In this document: in pieces, positions 32,916 to 43,632 of the stretch
Layout of the letters: the number at the start of each line of letters is the position of its first letter
How positions within the stretch are numbered: the stretch's first letter is position 1
DNA from: Leptospirales bacterium
GTDB lineage: Bacteria > Spirochaetota > Leptospiria > Leptospirales > Leptonemataceae
Reading direction: 5' to 3'
DNA: 64,000 nucleotides
Assembly: GCA_019694685.1 (NCBI GenBank)
Contig: JAIBBM010000012.1
Coordinates: forward strand, 1-64,000
Notes under the pieces: generated by a model
The model's database searches: none
What the model was told of the DNA's origin: nothing
The model's input: only the letters and a program-made list of their open reading frames with translations
Translations under genes and position numbers: made by a program

Positions 32916-34865
32916 CTAGTGCCCCATTCTCTTTCTTTCTTCTACAAGCTTCTCTACTACGGACGGATCCGCCAGGGTAGAAATATCGCCCAGAGAACCG
33001 AATTCAAACTCCGCTACTTTTCGCAGGATACGTCGCATGATTTTTCCAGACCTGGTTTTAGGAAGTCCCGGAGCCCAGTGTATGATATCCGGGCGCGCAA
33101 TCTTGCCAATCTTCTCAGACACAGTGTTGAGGATCTCGTGTTTCAATTCCTCTGATGCTTCAATTCCATTCTTGAGAGTCACATACGCGTAGATGCCCTG
33201 ACCTTTGATGTCGTGTGGATAACCCACCACAGCTGATTCTGCAACGGCGCGGTGCTCTACGATGGCATGTTCCACTTCCGCACTGCCAATGCGATGGCCG
33301 GACACATTCAATACATCATCCACGCGGCCAGTGACCCAGTAGTAGCCGTCTTTGTCGCGACGCGCTCCATCTCCCGTGAAATAATATCCTTTGAATTGAG
33401 TGAAGTATGTCTGGTGAAAACGATCTGGATCTCCGTAGACTCCTCGCATGATGGAAGGCCACGGAAATTCGATCGCCAGGTTTCCTGAGCCTTCTCCTTC
33501 TATCTTCTTTCCATCGCTGTCCAGGAGCACTGGACGAATTCCGAAAAACGGGAGCGTAGCACTTCCGGGTTTAAGTGCGAAGACGGGGAGAGGAGAAATG
33601 ATGATCGATCCAGTTTCAGTTTGCCAGTAGGTATCCACGATCGGACATTTTTCTTTTCCGACGTGCTTGAAATACCACTCCCACGCTTCCGGATTGATGG
33701 GTTCGCCGACGCTCCCGAGGAGTCGCAGTGATTTCAAAGATCTTTTTTCTACATGGGCCGGCCCTTCTTTCGCAAGAGCGCGAATGGCAGTGGGCGCAGT
33801 GTAGAAAACATTCACCTGGTATTTATCTACTACGTCCCAGAATCGACCCCAGTCTGGATATTGTGGTACACCTTCAAACATGATGGAAGTGGCACCATTT
33901 GAAAGCGGTCCGTATAGAATGTAGCTATGTCCGGTGACCCATCCAATGTCTGCTGTGCACCAGTATGTATCTTCTGGTTTGTGATCGAACACGTAGAAAT
34001 GGCTGAGGCTTGCGCCAAGCAAGTAGCCCGCAGTGGTATGCAAGACTCCTTTTGGTTTTCCTGTGGAGCCGGAAGTGTACAGGATGAACATTGGATCTTC
34101 TGCGTCCATTTGCTCCGGTTCGCAAACTGCAGTGATCGAAGGGTCACGAAGAAGGTCATGCCACCAGTGGTCGCGATCTTCATACCATTTGTAGAATTGT
34201 TCTTGTCCCACTCGCCTAACAACGATTACATCTTTCACTTTCTGGGCCGACTTTTCGAGTGCCGCGTCTATGTTGCGCTTCATGTCAATGGTCTTTCCAC
34301 CGCGGTAGCCAGCGTCTGAAGTGATGATCATGACTGGTTTGCAATCTTCGATTCTGCCAACGAGCGACTCAGGGGAAAAGCCGCCGAATACAATGGAGTG
34401 AACTGCACCGATCCGCGTGCATGCCAGGGCGCTGATGGCCAGCTCTGGAATCATGGGCATGTAGATTAAGACTCGATCTCCTTTCTTTACTCCGCGTTTT
34501 CTCAATACGTTTCCTACGCGGCTGACTTCGCGATGAAGTTCCTGGTACGTAAACGTTTTGGATTCTTCCGGATTGTCCCCTTCCCAGATGATGGCGGCTT
34601 TGTTCTTGAGAGTCGAACTCAAGTGTCTGTCCAGACAGTTGTAAGAAACGTTCAGCTTCCCGCCCGTGAACCATTTGCTTTTCGCGTTTGCGAAATCATG
34701 TTCCAGGACTTTATCCCATTTCTTGAACCAGGTCAGACGATCCGCCATGCGCGACCAGAATGCTTCCGGGTTTTCTACAGATTCCTTGTATAGAGCTTCA
34801 TATTCTGATTTCTTAACATTTGCCTGGGCCGCAAAATCCGCGAAAGGCTGAACGATTCTTTCCAT
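32916..34865 (-). CDS. acs: Acetyl-CoA synthetase
   Basis: 649 aa, standard length. AMP-binding motif [20 protein letters not shown], the conserved [11 protein letters not shown] and the C-terminal [14 protein letters not shown] whose Lys is the acetylation/catalytic Lys of the family. It makes acetyl-CoA from acetate, ATP and CoA in the cytoplasm. Start at 34865 ([11 protein letters not shown]); the extended frame has no support. It is divergent from the FecR gene, with starts 90 nt apart. Confidence 0.95.
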   Translation of the reverse strand: MERIVQPFADFAAQANVKKSEYEALYKESVENPEAFWSRMADRLTWFKKWDKVLEHDFANAKSKWFTGGKLNVSYNCLDRHLSSTLKNKAAIIWEGDNPEESKTFTYQELHREVSRVGNVLRKRGVKKGDRVLIYMPMIPELAISALACTRIGAVHSIVFGGFSPESLVGRIEDCKPVMIITSDAGYRGGKTIDMKRNIDAALEKSAQKVKDVIVVRRVGQEQFYKWYEDRDHWWHDLLRDPSITAVCEPEQMDAEDPMFILYTSGSTGKPKGVLHTTAGYLLGASLSHFYVFDHKPEDTYWCTADIGWVTGHSYILYGPLSNGATSIMFEGVPQYPDWGRFWDVVDKYQVNVFYTAPTAIRALAKEGPAHVEKRSLKSLRLLGSVGEPINPEAWEWYFKHVGKEKCPIVDTYWQTETGSIIISPLPVFALKPGSATLPFFGIRPVLLDSDGKKIEGEGSGNLAIEFPWPSIMRGVYGDPDRFHQTYFTQFKGYYFTGDGARRDKDGYYWVTGRVDDVLNVSGHRIGSAEVEHAIVEHRAVAESAVVGYPHDIKGQGIYAYVTLKNGIEASEELKHEILNTVSEKIGKIARPDIIHWAPGLPKTRSGKIMRRILRKVAEFEFGSLGDISTLADPSVVEKLVEERKRMGH

Positions 34866-34955
34866 AGTAATGCTGGATTTCGATTGCGAGGCGGATTGGG
34901 TCAAGAAAAATCGAACCATTCGACAGTCTGCCCCGTCCTTCCTAAGAGGTATCTC

Positions 34956-35666
34956 GTGAAGAAACTAATTGCAATCCTATTGACCGCTTCGAGCTTCCTT
35001 GCTCTGCACGCGGAAGAAAAAGCACTCGCTCTTGTCGTTCAAACGGCAGGCAAATCAGACCTGGTGCGAGACGGCAAAACTCTGGGCGTAAAAGCCAACG
35101 ATCTGGTTCGTAAAGGGGACCTTCTTCGCACATCCAAAGATGCAAGCATGTCCGTGCAGCTTTCTACAGGCGCGATCTTTCGCATGGGGCCGGACACAGA
35201 AGTGGCCCTCCAGGATCTCGTGCGCGATGGCACAGGATTTCATGTAAAGCTGGATGTGAAGAAAGGCCAGCTTGCATCCAAGCTCGATCAGTTGAGCAAG
35301 AAAGACACTTACCAGGTGCAGACTCCCACTGCTGTGGCCGGTGTTCGAGGCACTTCTTTCATAGTTGAAATTTCATCTGCAGTGCAGAGTGCAGAGGTTC
35401 TGGTAAGTGATGGCGCCGTTGCCGTCACAGACAACAAGACGGGCACAGAGCAAGTTTGTCCCAGCGGAAGCAAGATTGTAGCGGATGGAAAAGCAATGAT
35501 CCAGAGTCTCGTGGACGAGCATGAGAAAGAGAAATTCAGAATCTTCGCAGATATGAAAAAGTTTCAGCGCGAAAATTTTGAACAGCTCATCGAACAGCAG
35601 AAGCGCAATCAGGAAATGATGCGTCAGCAGCGTGAGCAGATGAACATGGACTCGGTTCGCCCATGA
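34956..35666 (+). CDS. FecR domain-containing secreted protein
   Basis: 236 aa. A signal peptide (residues 1 to about 18, ending LALHA) is followed by a FecR-type domain: [44 protein letters not shown], and [17 protein letters not shown], the diagnostic FecR core. The C-terminal 50 residues are Gln/Glu/Met-rich and helical. GTG start at 34956 with AGAGG 6 nt upstream. Not a classical iron-dicitrate anti-sigma; this type is common in spirochaetes. The 4-nt stop/start overlap couples it to the next gene. Confidence 0.83.
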   Translation: MKKLIAILLTASSFLALHAEEKALALVVQTAGKSDLVRDGKTLGVKANDLVRKGDLLRTSKDASMSVQLSTGAIFRMGPDTEVALQDLVRDGTGFHVKLDVKKGQLASKLDQLSKKDTYQVQTPTAVAGVRGTSFIVEISSAVQSAEVLVSDGAVAVTDNKTGTEQVCPSGSKIVADGKAMIQSLVDEHEKEKFRIFADMKKFQRENFEQLIEQQKRNQEMMRQQREQMNMDSVRP

Positions 35667-37324
35667 GGAGATTGGCCCGAGTTTTACTCGCAGCCAGTCT
35701 AACATTTTTTACAACCGGGCTCTTTTCCAAAGAGCCCATTTTCCCTCCTGGACTCAAAGAGTCCGAGTTCAAGAGAATGCAGGAGTTCTACCGCGCGCTG
35801 GATGCAGGGCTTGTACCCACCCTCGATGCTGTCGCGGAAGAAACAAAAGCAGAACCTCCCACAAGAAACCTGACGGATGCAGATGAGAAATCGATTCAGG
35901 AAATATTTCCCAGAATCTTCTTCGTGGATGCCGCATCGCGCGGATCTCTGGATATTCAAGCTCCCGTTTTTGTAATCCCAAACGGAAACCTGGCTCAAAT
36001 TACGAGTTCGTGGAATCGCGTGCTCCTTCATGGCAAGAATATTCTTCGCAAACCAACAGCGGATGAGATAGAGGAAGATACAACGTTTCGTCGCGTGGAT
36101 CAGGTGGATGCTGGAAATTTTAGAACTATCATTCGCACTTCGCCTCATGATTCCGGGCCGGTTACCGCAATCGGTCAGGTAGTACTGGAATTGCCGCTGA
36201 CCTTTCATACAGCCACGTTCGACTGCGAAAAACCATCCGCAGCAAAAGTAGGAGTGTATGAATTCCAATTGAGAAGATGCACCAACGACTTTGTTGAATT
36301 CATTCAGAAAACTCCTGAGGCCCATCCTCTCGAACCCACCATCCGCATTTACGGGGCTTCGCGCGACCCCCTTGTTGTGGTGCAGTCTTCTGTAGACGCA
36401 CTTTTCCCTGGAGGAAAAGGGATTCTGGACGTGGATTTCAAATCGTTGCCGGATCGCATTGAGGCAAAGCGCTATCGATTTCTGGTCAAAGGGAAAGCAA
36501 AGCGAATCGTTCTCTCCTACAATGATCGAGTTCTAAAAAAGACTTTTTCTGTTACTGCTCTTTCCGAGCCGGACTACCAGAATCCAAAATCATCGCCTAA
36601 CAATCGTTTTGTGAAGGTGTCTCCTGTTGCGTCTCAGATGATTTCTGAAAGCGAGCTGCGATCGTCTTTGAAGGTTGCGGCCGAGCGGAATTCCGCGTAT
36701 TTTGGCTTCAATACTCCCCGACTGATTTTGGAAGCTCCTGCATTCAGTGGACTCAAATATGCGAAGGTAGAATGGAAAGACGTTCAATTGATCGATCCAA
36801 AGGGACAGCCTGTTGCTTTCTCCCTCTCTGACTCTGCCTGCGACTTTGAAAAACATTCGTGCACAGTTTCTCTGGAAGACAAAACAGGAGATGGGTTCCC
36901 CGCCTATTCGCGCGCAACGGGGAAAGTCGGCATCCGGCTGCCTCGTTCCGTACTGGTTTCGCGTGGTCCGTTCGCAGACAAAGTGGCCATCAGTGCGCGC
37001 GGGATGAGAGTGGATGTGAGTCTACCAGGTTCGCCGCCGGATTCGCCTTTGCTTGCGCCAGGAGGAGTGATCGCGTCCGGTAGAACCGGGAATTTTGTCG
37101 GGCCCCTCCAGAAGCTGGCGTTCGAATCTACAGAAAGCGAAAGTGAAAACGAAAACGGAGAATCATCGGGTCGGCCGGGTGATCGCACGGAGACGCGCAC
37201 CTTCTATTTCTGGGGGGATGTGACAGACGTTCAGCTGGTCTTGACGCGAGATTGGACTCAGGTAGAATTATCGTTTGATCTTCCGGCGCCACAAACGCTA
37301 TCTGAAGATCAGCGAGGGCATTGA
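35663..37324 (+). CDS. Large secreted protein of unknown function, 553 aa
   Basis: I do not recognise this protein. It starts with a signal peptide (about 1-22) and no lipobox. The rest is soluble and beta-rich, with four Cys in two groups (FDCEK/RRCTN; SACDF/HSCTV) that could form disulphides. A low-complexity acidic stretch (about 490-505) precedes a terminal beta segment. It overlaps the FecR gene by 4 nt and its stop overlaps the riboflavin synthase ATG by 1 nt. The FecR neighbour suggests a shared envelope function. Confidence 0.65.
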   Translation: MRRLARVLLAASLTFFTTGLFSKEPIFPPGLKESEFKRMQEFYRALDAGLVPTLDAVAEETKAEPPTRNLTDADEKSIQEIFPRIFFVDAASRGSLDIQAPVFVIPNGNLAQITSSWNRVLLHGKNILRKPTADEIEEDTTFRRVDQVDAGNFRTIIRTSPHDSGPVTAIGQVVLELPLTFHTATFDCEKPSAAKVGVYEFQLRRCTNDFVEFIQKTPEAHPLEPTIRIYGASRDPLVVVQSSVDALFPGGKGILDVDFKSLPDRIEAKRYRFLVKGKAKRIVLSYNDRVLKKTFSVTALSEPDYQNPKSSPNNRFVKVSPVASQMISESELRSSLKVAAERNSAYFGFNTPRLILEAPAFSGLKYAKVEWKDVQLIDPKGQPVAFSLSDSACDFEKHSCTVSLEDKTGDGFPAYSRATGKVGIRLPRSVLVSRGPFADKVAISARGMRVDVSLPGSPPDSPLLAPGGVIASGRTGNFVGPLQKLAFESTESESENENGESSGRPGDRTETRTFYFWGDVTDVQLVLTRDWTQVELSFDLPAPQTLSEDQRGH

Positions 37325-37923
37325 TGTTTACTGGAATTGTAGAAAGCCTGGGTCGCGTGGTTGCGATGGTGGGGGATGAAAATCAGAAGACATTCACGAT
37401 TGAATCTACTTTCGCACAAGAATTGATCCCGGGGCAAAGCGTCTCGCACAACGGAGTGTGTCTGACCGTAGAGAAAATCGATGCGAAAGCATCTGTATAC
37501 AATGTGACATTGATCCGTCAGACTCTGGAACGGAGTTCGCTGGGAGCCTTGCGAGTTTCTTCGAATGTGAATCTGGAGCGTTGCGTGAGAGCGGACGCTC
37601 GTCTGGATGGACATGTAGTGCAGGGGCATGTGGATTCAGTTGGAACGATAGTTCTCGCAGAGAATGAACCGGGGCAGAAACGTTTCAGGATAGAATTTCC
37701 GGACAAATTTGCATCATTGATTGTTCCCAGGGGAAGCATTTGCGTGGATGGGATTAGTCTAACCGTGGCGAATTCGGGTCCAGGTCAGGTTTTTGATGTT
37801 TGTTTGATTCCGCACACTCTGGAAGTGACGATCGCTTCGCAATGGGAAGTGGGAACGACCGTGAATCTAGAATTTGACATCATTGGAAAGTACGTAAAAA
37901 AATGGATGGATTTGCGAGGCTGA
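37324..37923 (+). CDS. ribE: Riboflavin synthase, alpha subunit
   Basis: 199 aa, the normal size. Two lumazine-binding repeats: MFTGIVESLGRV with QSVSHNGVCLTVEKI, and DGHVVQGHVDSVGTI with GSICVDGISLTVANS. It dismutates two 6,7-dimethyl-8-ribityllumazine molecules to riboflavin. Start ATG 37324 overlaps the preceding stop by 1 nt. The rest of the rib operon is not adjacent. Confidence 0.93.
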   Translation: MFTGIVESLGRVVAMVGDENQKTFTIESTFAQELIPGQSVSHNGVCLTVEKIDAKASVYNVTLIRQTLERSSLGALRVSSNVNLERCVRADARLDGHVVQGHVDSVGTIVLAENEPGQKRFRIEFPDKFASLIVPRGSICVDGISLTVANSGPGQVFDVCLIPHTLEVTIASQWEVGTTVNLEFDIIGKYVKKWMDLRG

Positions 37924-37945
37924 TCTCTTTTCTCTGAAACCAGAG

Positions 37946-38512
37946 ATGTTTTCAAAAATCAAAGAAGTCTATTCTCGCATCGCGCCCACTAGAACCTTTC
38001 GCATCGTGCGCGCGCTCGGCCTTGCATTGATCATTGGCGGTATCTGGCTGCAATTCATTCAGCCGCGTCTGCCGGGCAAAAAGGACATGCCCGATTTTGA
38101 GCCAGAACTGGCGGCAGAAACTGGAAAACCCAATGTGCTCGACTGGAAAAACTTACGTGAGCTGAATCTTAAAACAAATCAACCATCTGCAAAACTTAAG
38201 AAATCGGACGGACAGGTGGTGCGAATCGCCGGTTTCATGGTTCCCCTGGAAGATCAGGCGGAGCAGGTAAGTGAATTTCTACTGGTTCCGTATCCGCAGG
38301 CATGCATCCACGTTCCTGCACCACCACCCAATCAAATCGTTCATGTGAAGATGGCGGCCGGCAAGAAAGCAAACATGGTATGGTGGGAGCCAATCTGGGC
38401 AGAAGGAAAGCTGAGAATCGTTCGCACTGCGAACATTTACACTGAATCCTCTTTTCAGTTGTCGGGCCTGAAGACAGAACCATACCAGGACGACTACGAC
38501 GCTCCACACTGA
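37946..38512 (+). CDS. DUF3299 domain-containing protein
   Basis: 188 aa. One N-terminal membrane anchor (about residues 22-40), then the DUF3299 pattern: the motif VRIAGFMVPLEDQ, then FLLVPYPQACIHVPAPPPNQIVHV. The PQACIHVPAPPPNQ segment is the family hallmark. Function unknown; probably extracytoplasmic and tethered. It is followed by another anchored hypothetical 5 nt downstream. Confidence 0.82.
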   Translation: MFSKIKEVYSRIAPTRTFRIVRALGLALIIGGIWLQFIQPRLPGKKDMPDFEPELAAETGKPNVLDWKNLRELNLKTNQPSAKLKKSDGQVVRIAGFMVPLEDQAEQVSEFLLVPYPQACIHVPAPPPNQIVHVKMAAGKKANMVWWEPIWAEGKLRIVRTANIYTESSFQLSGLKTEPYQDDYDAPH

Positions 38513-38517
38513 GCACT

Positions 38518-39192
38518 ATGATGAAGAAGATACTGATTGCCCTGGTCGTGATTGCGGCCGGCCTGTACTGGTTTACCCATCGCGCCACGTCCGTAAACTC
38601 CACGGACGCACCGGGTTTCAAACCTCTGCGCGACGACGCACTGGCTCAGAAATACAGGCCTTATTTGCTCGCATCTGAATTTGGAAAGCCGCAGGCACTC
38701 TACTACAGGGCAAGCAGATCCGGAGAGAAACTATATATTACGTATCATTATGTTTGGGATCGTGAGGTAAACAACGCAGAAGGTTGGAAACCATGGTTGA
38801 GTCGCAACCTTTATACAGGTGGTCTGGCATTGCAGCGGACCATGTTTGGCAAGGGAGATATTGAAATGGTATCTCTGGTCCTGGACGGCGAAGGCAAAGT
38901 GGAAAGCGTTGTATATGAAACTGCACTTGGACACAGTCCTTCTGATTTTTCTGTAAAGCATGAGACCATTCGCACCGCGCGACCGGCTACACCTCTCGTA
39001 TTCAAAGTGATTTCGTGGAACCATCTTTTTCTGCTACAGGAAAAACCACCAGATCCATCCGCATGGTTGGACCTGGATGTGGAATACTTCACTCAACCTT
39101 TATGGGAAGAGTACGAAATGTTCAAAGAGAAAGAAACCGTTCTTAAGAGGAACCGGGCACACGAGATCTACGAGAGAGCACCCGCTCACTGA
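38518..39192 (+). CDS. Hypothetical anchored protein, 224 aa
   Basis: Membrane anchor or uncleaved signal (about 1-20: MMKKILIALVVIAAGLYWF), then a soluble extracytoplasmic domain with Tyr/Trp-rich beta strands (EKLYITYHYVWDREV, PLVFKVISWNHLFLL). No family recognised. ATG 38521 is an alternative start. It follows the DUF3299 gene by 5 nt, so a common function is plausible. Its 3' end overlaps the convergent symporter by 50 bp. Confidence 0.62.
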   Translation: MMKKILIALVVIAAGLYWFTHRATSVNSTDAPGFKPLRDDALAQKYRPYLLASEFGKPQALYYRASRSGEKLYITYHYVWDREVNNAEGWKPWLSRNLYTGGLALQRTMFGKGDIEMVSLVLDGEGKVESVVYETALGHSPSDFSVKHETIRTARPATPLVFKVISWNHLFLLQEKPPDPSAWLDLDVEYFTQPLWEEYEMFKEKETVLKRNRAHEIYERAPAH

Positions 39193-40555
39193 TCCAGCCA
39201 ACGGCCATACAGAGCAGAAGAGCAGTAAAAGTAGAACCCAGTATTTGAACGGTCCACGCGGAGTGGACTTGCAAGTTCAATACAATCGTCGCGCCCACAC
39301 TCCCTGCCACAGCAAGCACTATGGAAGCCGGATGAATGAGCCTGGGAAGAAACGTGTAGGTAATTAGAATCGCGATGAGTGCGCCGTGTATGTAACTCAT
39401 GGAGCCAAGCGCAAGATCCAGGAAGTCAGATCTTCCGAGGAGTGCAAACAGAAGCGCTGAGATGACAAGGCACTCAAGAGAAAACACAGACCAGAGTATT
39501 CCAGGATAGTTGGATTTTGTTATGAATTTCCAGATAGCTCCCGTAGAATTCGTGGCAGAGTCCAGGGAAGACATCCCAGTGGATAGAAGCAACACTACAA
39601 AACATCCCGCAAGCCAAGGATGATTCAAATGAAAGATATAGTCTACCAGAGGTGATTTTGCATCCAGCTGCCCGTGTCCCGCTTCGCGCAAGAGCACACC
39701 GATAGCGAGATACGTTAGAATCACAATGCTTGCCCCGATGCCTGAAATGAAAATGGAGCGACTGGCTCGGCGTGCGCTTTTTGTCGCGAGGATTCTCTGG
39801 ATCATGTCCTGGTCCGCTCCGTGCGATCCAATTGAAATCACCATACCACCAAGAAGCAGAGTCAGATAGTAGTCGCTGTTGGTAAAAGAAGCGCGAGCAT
39901 CTGTGAGTCTGAGTCTCTGCAGGATTCCCAGAGCGTCCGCATGAGCGTAACCTGCCTGGCCGATTTGATAGATTTCATAGCCGAGGTAGGCTACGAGGAA
40001 TAGACCCATGGCGTAGATTACACTTCCCTGGATTTGATCTGTGATGACTACTGCGCGAATGCCTCCAGTCAGACTGTACACTGCAACGATCATTGCCACC
40101 ACGACGATCCATCCAGCTATATTCCAGCCGAGCAATTGCTGCAGCGCGTAACCCGCCATGTAGAATCTCGCTCCGTTTGCGATGTATTTTGCCATCACAT
40201 ATGCGAACGCAAGAGGGACGCTTCCAGTTCTAGTCCCGCCAATCGTTTCGTATATGGAAAGCTTGTGATTTTCGTATAGCTTTCGCATAAAGAAGACTGC
40301 CACCAGGGTTCGTCCCAGGATGAATCCGAGACAGAGCCACACCAGAACGAAGTCGGACTTGAACCCTGCTGCAGGAAAAATCATCACTGTGGCAACGGAT
40401 GTCTCATTGGCTACGACGGAAAGGATCGCAGGAAGCGATCCGATCGTGCGGCCTGCCAGAAAGTATTGGTCGTCCTGTCTGTCCTGGTCTCGAAGCAAAT
40501 AAGCAACGAGCAGGAGGGAAAGCAGATACAATACGGGCGGGACGAACATAGCCAT
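39143..40555 (-). CDS. Sodium:solute symporter (SSS family)
   Basis: 470 aa with about 13 hydrophobic helices. The family signature FLAGRTIGSLPAILSVVANETS is near the N-terminus, along with GGIRAVVITDQIQG and GAILKF-like segments further on. Na+-coupled solute uptake; substrate not deducible. Start MAMFVPPVLYL at 40555; a frame to 40639 would overlap the mgtE start. The 3' end overlaps the plus-strand gene by 50 bp. Confidence 0.88.
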   Translation of the reverse strand: MAMFVPPVLYLLSLLLVAYLLRDQDRQDDQYFLAGRTIGSLPAILSVVANETSVATVMIFPAAGFKSDFVLVWLCLGFILGRTLVAVFFMRKLYENHKLSIYETIGGTRTGSVPLAFAYVMAKYIANGARFYMAGYALQQLLGWNIAGWIVVVAMIVAVYSLTGGIRAVVITDQIQGSVIYAMGLFLVAYLGYEIYQIGQAGYAHADALGILQRLRLTDARASFTNSDYYLTLLLGGMVISIGSHGADQDMIQRILATKSARRASRSIFISGIGASIVILTYLAIGVLLREAGHGQLDAKSPLVDYIFHLNHPWLAGCFVVLLLSTGMSSLDSATNSTGAIWKFITKSNYPGILWSVFSLECLVISALLFALLGRSDFLDLALGSMSYIHGALIAILITYTFLPRLIHPASIVLAVAGSVGATIVLNLQVHSAWTVQILGSTFTALLLCMAVGWISERVLSRRSRVPGSS

Positions 40556-40631
40556 GGCTCCATGGATCGTTTTTCGAATTAAAAGGAAAGGAAATTTGAC
40601 ACGACCATCCTCGGTCACGGGATGGGCGAAG

Positions 40632-42032
40632 ATGGACAAGGATCCAAAGGAGCTCGCGCGAGAGGAAGAGTATTCGTTCAGGCGGGATGATCCGGCTGCC
40701 GGCGATCAGATTGAAACTCTCCTGGATCAACACAGAGACATCGAACTCGACGAATTGCTGGTTGAGCTCTATGATGCAGACGTAGCTTACCTGCTCCAGC
40801 ACCTGGATCAGGAACAAAGAGAGAGGCTTCTTCTACGTCTTTCGCCGGAAAGACGCGGTCTGGTACTCCTGGAACTCGATGATGAAGAGAGAAAGGATCT
40901 ACTTGAGACTCTCACTCCTCGCCAGGTTGCGGAAATTGTTCAGGAGCAGGAGTCAGATGTCGCCGCGGACATCATTGAAGATCTTCCCGAAGAAACCACA
41001 ACGGAAGTCATCTCCATGCTTCCTCAGGAAGACAGACGAGATGTTGCGGAACTTCTTTCTTATCCAGAGAATTCAGCCGGCGCGCTGATGACCAAACAGT
41101 TTGCTTCCGTGCTTGAAACAAGTACTGTGAAGCAAGCAATCCAATCGATTCGTCGCGCAACCATGCAAAGCGACGACATCTACACTGTATATGTTGTGGA
41201 CGCAGGTGGACACTATAAGGGGCACCTGGCACTCGATAAGTTGATTCTTGCCAGTTCGCGCACTCGCGTGAAGAAGATTATGGAGACTGAGCTGCTTCCG
41301 ATTCCAGTGAACATGGACCGCGAAGAAGTGGCTCAGATGTTCACGCGTTATAATTTTATTTCCGTACCCGTCGTAGACGCGCAGGATGTGATGGTTGGCC
41401 GCATTACTGTGGATGACATCCTTGAGGTTGTAGAAGAAGAAGCGTCCGAGGATATTCTGCGCATGGGCGGTGTTTCTGCGGATGAAACACTCACTTCTCC
41501 TATCTTCCAGTCGTCCGTTAAGCGAAATATCTGGCTCTTTGTAAATCTGCTCACCGCTTTTCTAGCATCGAGCGTTGTGAGTCTATTTGAAGCCACCATC
41601 GAGAAGGTGGTCATACTCGCAACCTTGATGCCCATTGTTGCTGGCATGGGAGGCAATGCAGCAAGTCAGACTATGGCCGTAATCATTCGCAATATCGCTC
41701 TGGGCGATCTTTCACCCTCAGGTCTTCCGCGTGCGCTCGTTCGCGAAGCGACGATGGGAGCCATGAATGGAATTCTTCAGGGACTCATCACCGGACTCGG
41801 AGTGTTTCTGTTTACGGGCAAGATTGTTCTGGCCTGTGTGATTTCGGCAGCGATGATCATCAACATGATGATCGCGGCCACAGCGGGAACGGCCATTCCA
41901 TTGGTTCTAAAAAAACTCAATGTCGATCCGGCCATCGCATCCAGCATTTTTGTTACTACTTTCACGGATGTCTGTGGTTTCATGAGTTTCCTCGGACTGG
42001 CCCGACTCATGTTGCCCTACCTTGTTTCGTAA
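40632..42032 (+). CDS. mgtE: Magnesium transporter MgtE
   Basis: 466 aa. An N-terminal MgtE domain with helical repeats (about 40-160), a CBS pair (about 165-280) and a C-terminal five-helix channel with the hallmark PIVAGMGGNAASQTMAVIIRNIALGDL. Mg2+ channel gated by cytoplasmic Mg2+. Start ATG 40632 (MDKDPKE), not the longer frame antisense to the symporter. It overlaps the next gene's long frame but not its likely start. Confidence 0.93.
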   Translation: MDKDPKELAREEEYSFRRDDPAAGDQIETLLDQHRDIELDELLVELYDADVAYLLQHLDQEQRERLLLRLSPERRGLVLLELDDEERKDLLETLTPRQVAEIVQEQESDVAADIIEDLPEETTTEVISMLPQEDRRDVAELLSYPENSAGALMTKQFASVLETSTVKQAIQSIRRATMQSDDIYTVYVVDAGGHYKGHLALDKLILASSRTRVKKIMETELLPIPVNMDREEVAQMFTRYNFISVPVVDAQDVMVGRITVDDILEVVEEEASEDILRMGGVSADETLTSPIFQSSVKRNIWLFVNLLTAFLASSVVSLFEATIEKVVILATLMPIVAGMGGNAASQTMAVIIRNIALGDLSPSGLPRALVREATMGAMNGILQGLITGLGVFLFTGKIVLACVISAAMIINMMIAATAGTAIPLVLKKLNVDPAIASSIFVTTFTDVCGFMSFLGLARLMLPYLVS

Positions 42033-42048
42033 GACGGAGGAAGATCGT

Positions 42049-43632
42049 ATGACGGTAAATCAGTATGACGCAATTGTAATTGGAAGCGGGATCGGCGGTC
42101 TCGCGGTCGCAAGCATACTGGCGCAGAAAGAAAAGAAGAAAGTTCTGGTGCTGGAAAGACACTTTCGCGCTGGCGGATTCACTCACGAATTTACGCGAAA
42201 GCATTACCACTGGGATGTTGGCGTTCACTATGTCGGGGATATGCAAGAAGGCGGAATGATGCGTCGATTGTTCGATGTCATCACGGACAGCAAAGTAGAC
42301 TGGGAGAAAATGAATGAGCCTTTTGAAAAGTTCGTGTATCCCGATTTCACGTTTCCTGTTTTCGGAAACGAAGAACGATTCATTGCAGATTTGATAGAAA
42401 AATTCCCAGCAGAAGAAGCGGCCATTCGCAAGTACGTAGCGGATGCCAAGCGTGCTGCTTCCTGGTTTGGTCGCCACATCACCATGAAGTCTCTGCCTCC
42501 TTTTTTGGATAAGCTCACGCATCTGGTGGATTCACTGGGGCTTTCTTCCGCACTCATGACCACGAAACAATACTTCGAGGAACATTTCAAAGATCAGAAA
42601 CTCCGCGCACTCCTTGCGTCTCAGTGGGGCGATTATGGCCTTCCGCCCGCAGAAAGCGCGTTTGTAATCCATGCGATGATTGTGGTTCACTACCTTGCAG
42701 GTGGCTACTATCCTGTGGGAGGCGCGGGTAAGATTGCGGAAGCAGTTCAGGAAATCCTTGAGAGAACCGGAGGCGGGATACTCGTTTCTCACGAAGTCAC
42801 AGAAGTGATTGTAGAAGGTGGACGCGCAGTCGGTGTTCGCGCAAGGAAGCTCCCGGCGCGCGCAGACTCAGAGCAGGAGTTTCGCGCCCCTGTGATTGTT
42901 TCTGACGCGGGTGCCTGGAATACTTTTCTGAAACTTGTTCCGGAATCTGTGGAGCTGCCATTTCGAGATAGCATTCGTAGCTTTTATGATAGAGTTCCGG
43001 TCACAACCAATGTGACTTTGTATCTCGGGTTGAAAGACGATCCACGCAAACTAGGATTTCGGGGCGAGAACTACTGGATCTATTCATCTTACGACCACGA
43101 TCAGAGTTTTGCACAGCGGAGTTCCTGGATCGAATCGGGCAAACCTCCCGGTGCGTATCTTTCTTTTCCATCCTTGAAAAACAGAGAGAGCAAAAGCCAC
43201 ACGGCGGAGATCATAGCCTTTACGGACTATGGTCCGTTCGAGAAGTGGAAGGACGCCTCCTGGAAAAAAAGGGGGGAGGAATACGAGGCCATGAAAGAAA
43301 AGATCGCCCAGTCTTTGATTGCTTATGTGGATGAACGCCTTCCTGGTTTGAAATCGATCATTGATTTTCATGAACTATCTACGCCCATTACTAATGAACA
43401 TTTTACAGCCCATCCTCGTGGATCGATCTACGGGCTGGCCTGCGTGCCAGATCGATTTAGAGAAGAAAAGGTTGCATTCTGTCGGGCAAAAACTCCAATC
43501 GAAGGATTGTTTCTGTCTGGCGCGGATGTTTCCTCTCCCGGGATTGCCGGCGCGATGATGGGTGGGTTTGCATGCCTTACGCAGATTGTGAGCGGGTTTA
43601 CAATTTTGTCTTTGTTTCGCTCAAGGAAATGA
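42049..43632 (+). CDS. FAD-dependent oxidoreductase of the retinol saturase / phytoene desaturase family
   Basis: 527 aa. Rossmann FAD motif YDAIVIGSGIGGLAVASILA, then ERHFRAGGFTHEFTRKHYHWDVGVHYVG, the RetSat/CrtI hallmark. The C-terminal FAD motif is GLFLSGADVSSPGIAGAMMGGF. It would catalyse a saturation/desaturation of a polyisoprenoid or similar; no other carotenoid genes are nearby. ATG 42049 has GGAGG 10 nt upstream. Its stop overlaps the next start (ATGA). Confidence 0.88.
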   Translation: MTVNQYDAIVIGSGIGGLAVASILAQKEKKKVLVLERHFRAGGFTHEFTRKHYHWDVGVHYVGDMQEGGMMRRLFDVITDSKVDWEKMNEPFEKFVYPDFTFPVFGNEERFIADLIEKFPAEEAAIRKYVADAKRAASWFGRHITMKSLPPFLDKLTHLVDSLGLSSALMTTKQYFEEHFKDQKLRALLASQWGDYGLPPAESAFVIHAMIVVHYLAGGYYPVGGAGKIAEAVQEILERTGGGILVSHEVTEVIVEGGRAVGVRARKLPARADSEQEFRAPVIVSDAGAWNTFLKLVPESVELPFRDSIRSFYDRVPVTTNVTLYLGLKDDPRKLGFRGENYWIYSSYDHDQSFAQRSSWIESGKPPGAYLSFPSLKNRESKSHTAEIIAFTDYGPFEKWKDASWKKRGEEYEAMKEKIAQSLIAYVDERLPGLKSIIDFHELSTPITNEHFTAHPRGSIYGLACVPDRFREEKVAFCRAKTPIEGLFLSGADVSSPGIAGAMMGGFACLTQIVSGFTILSLFRSRK

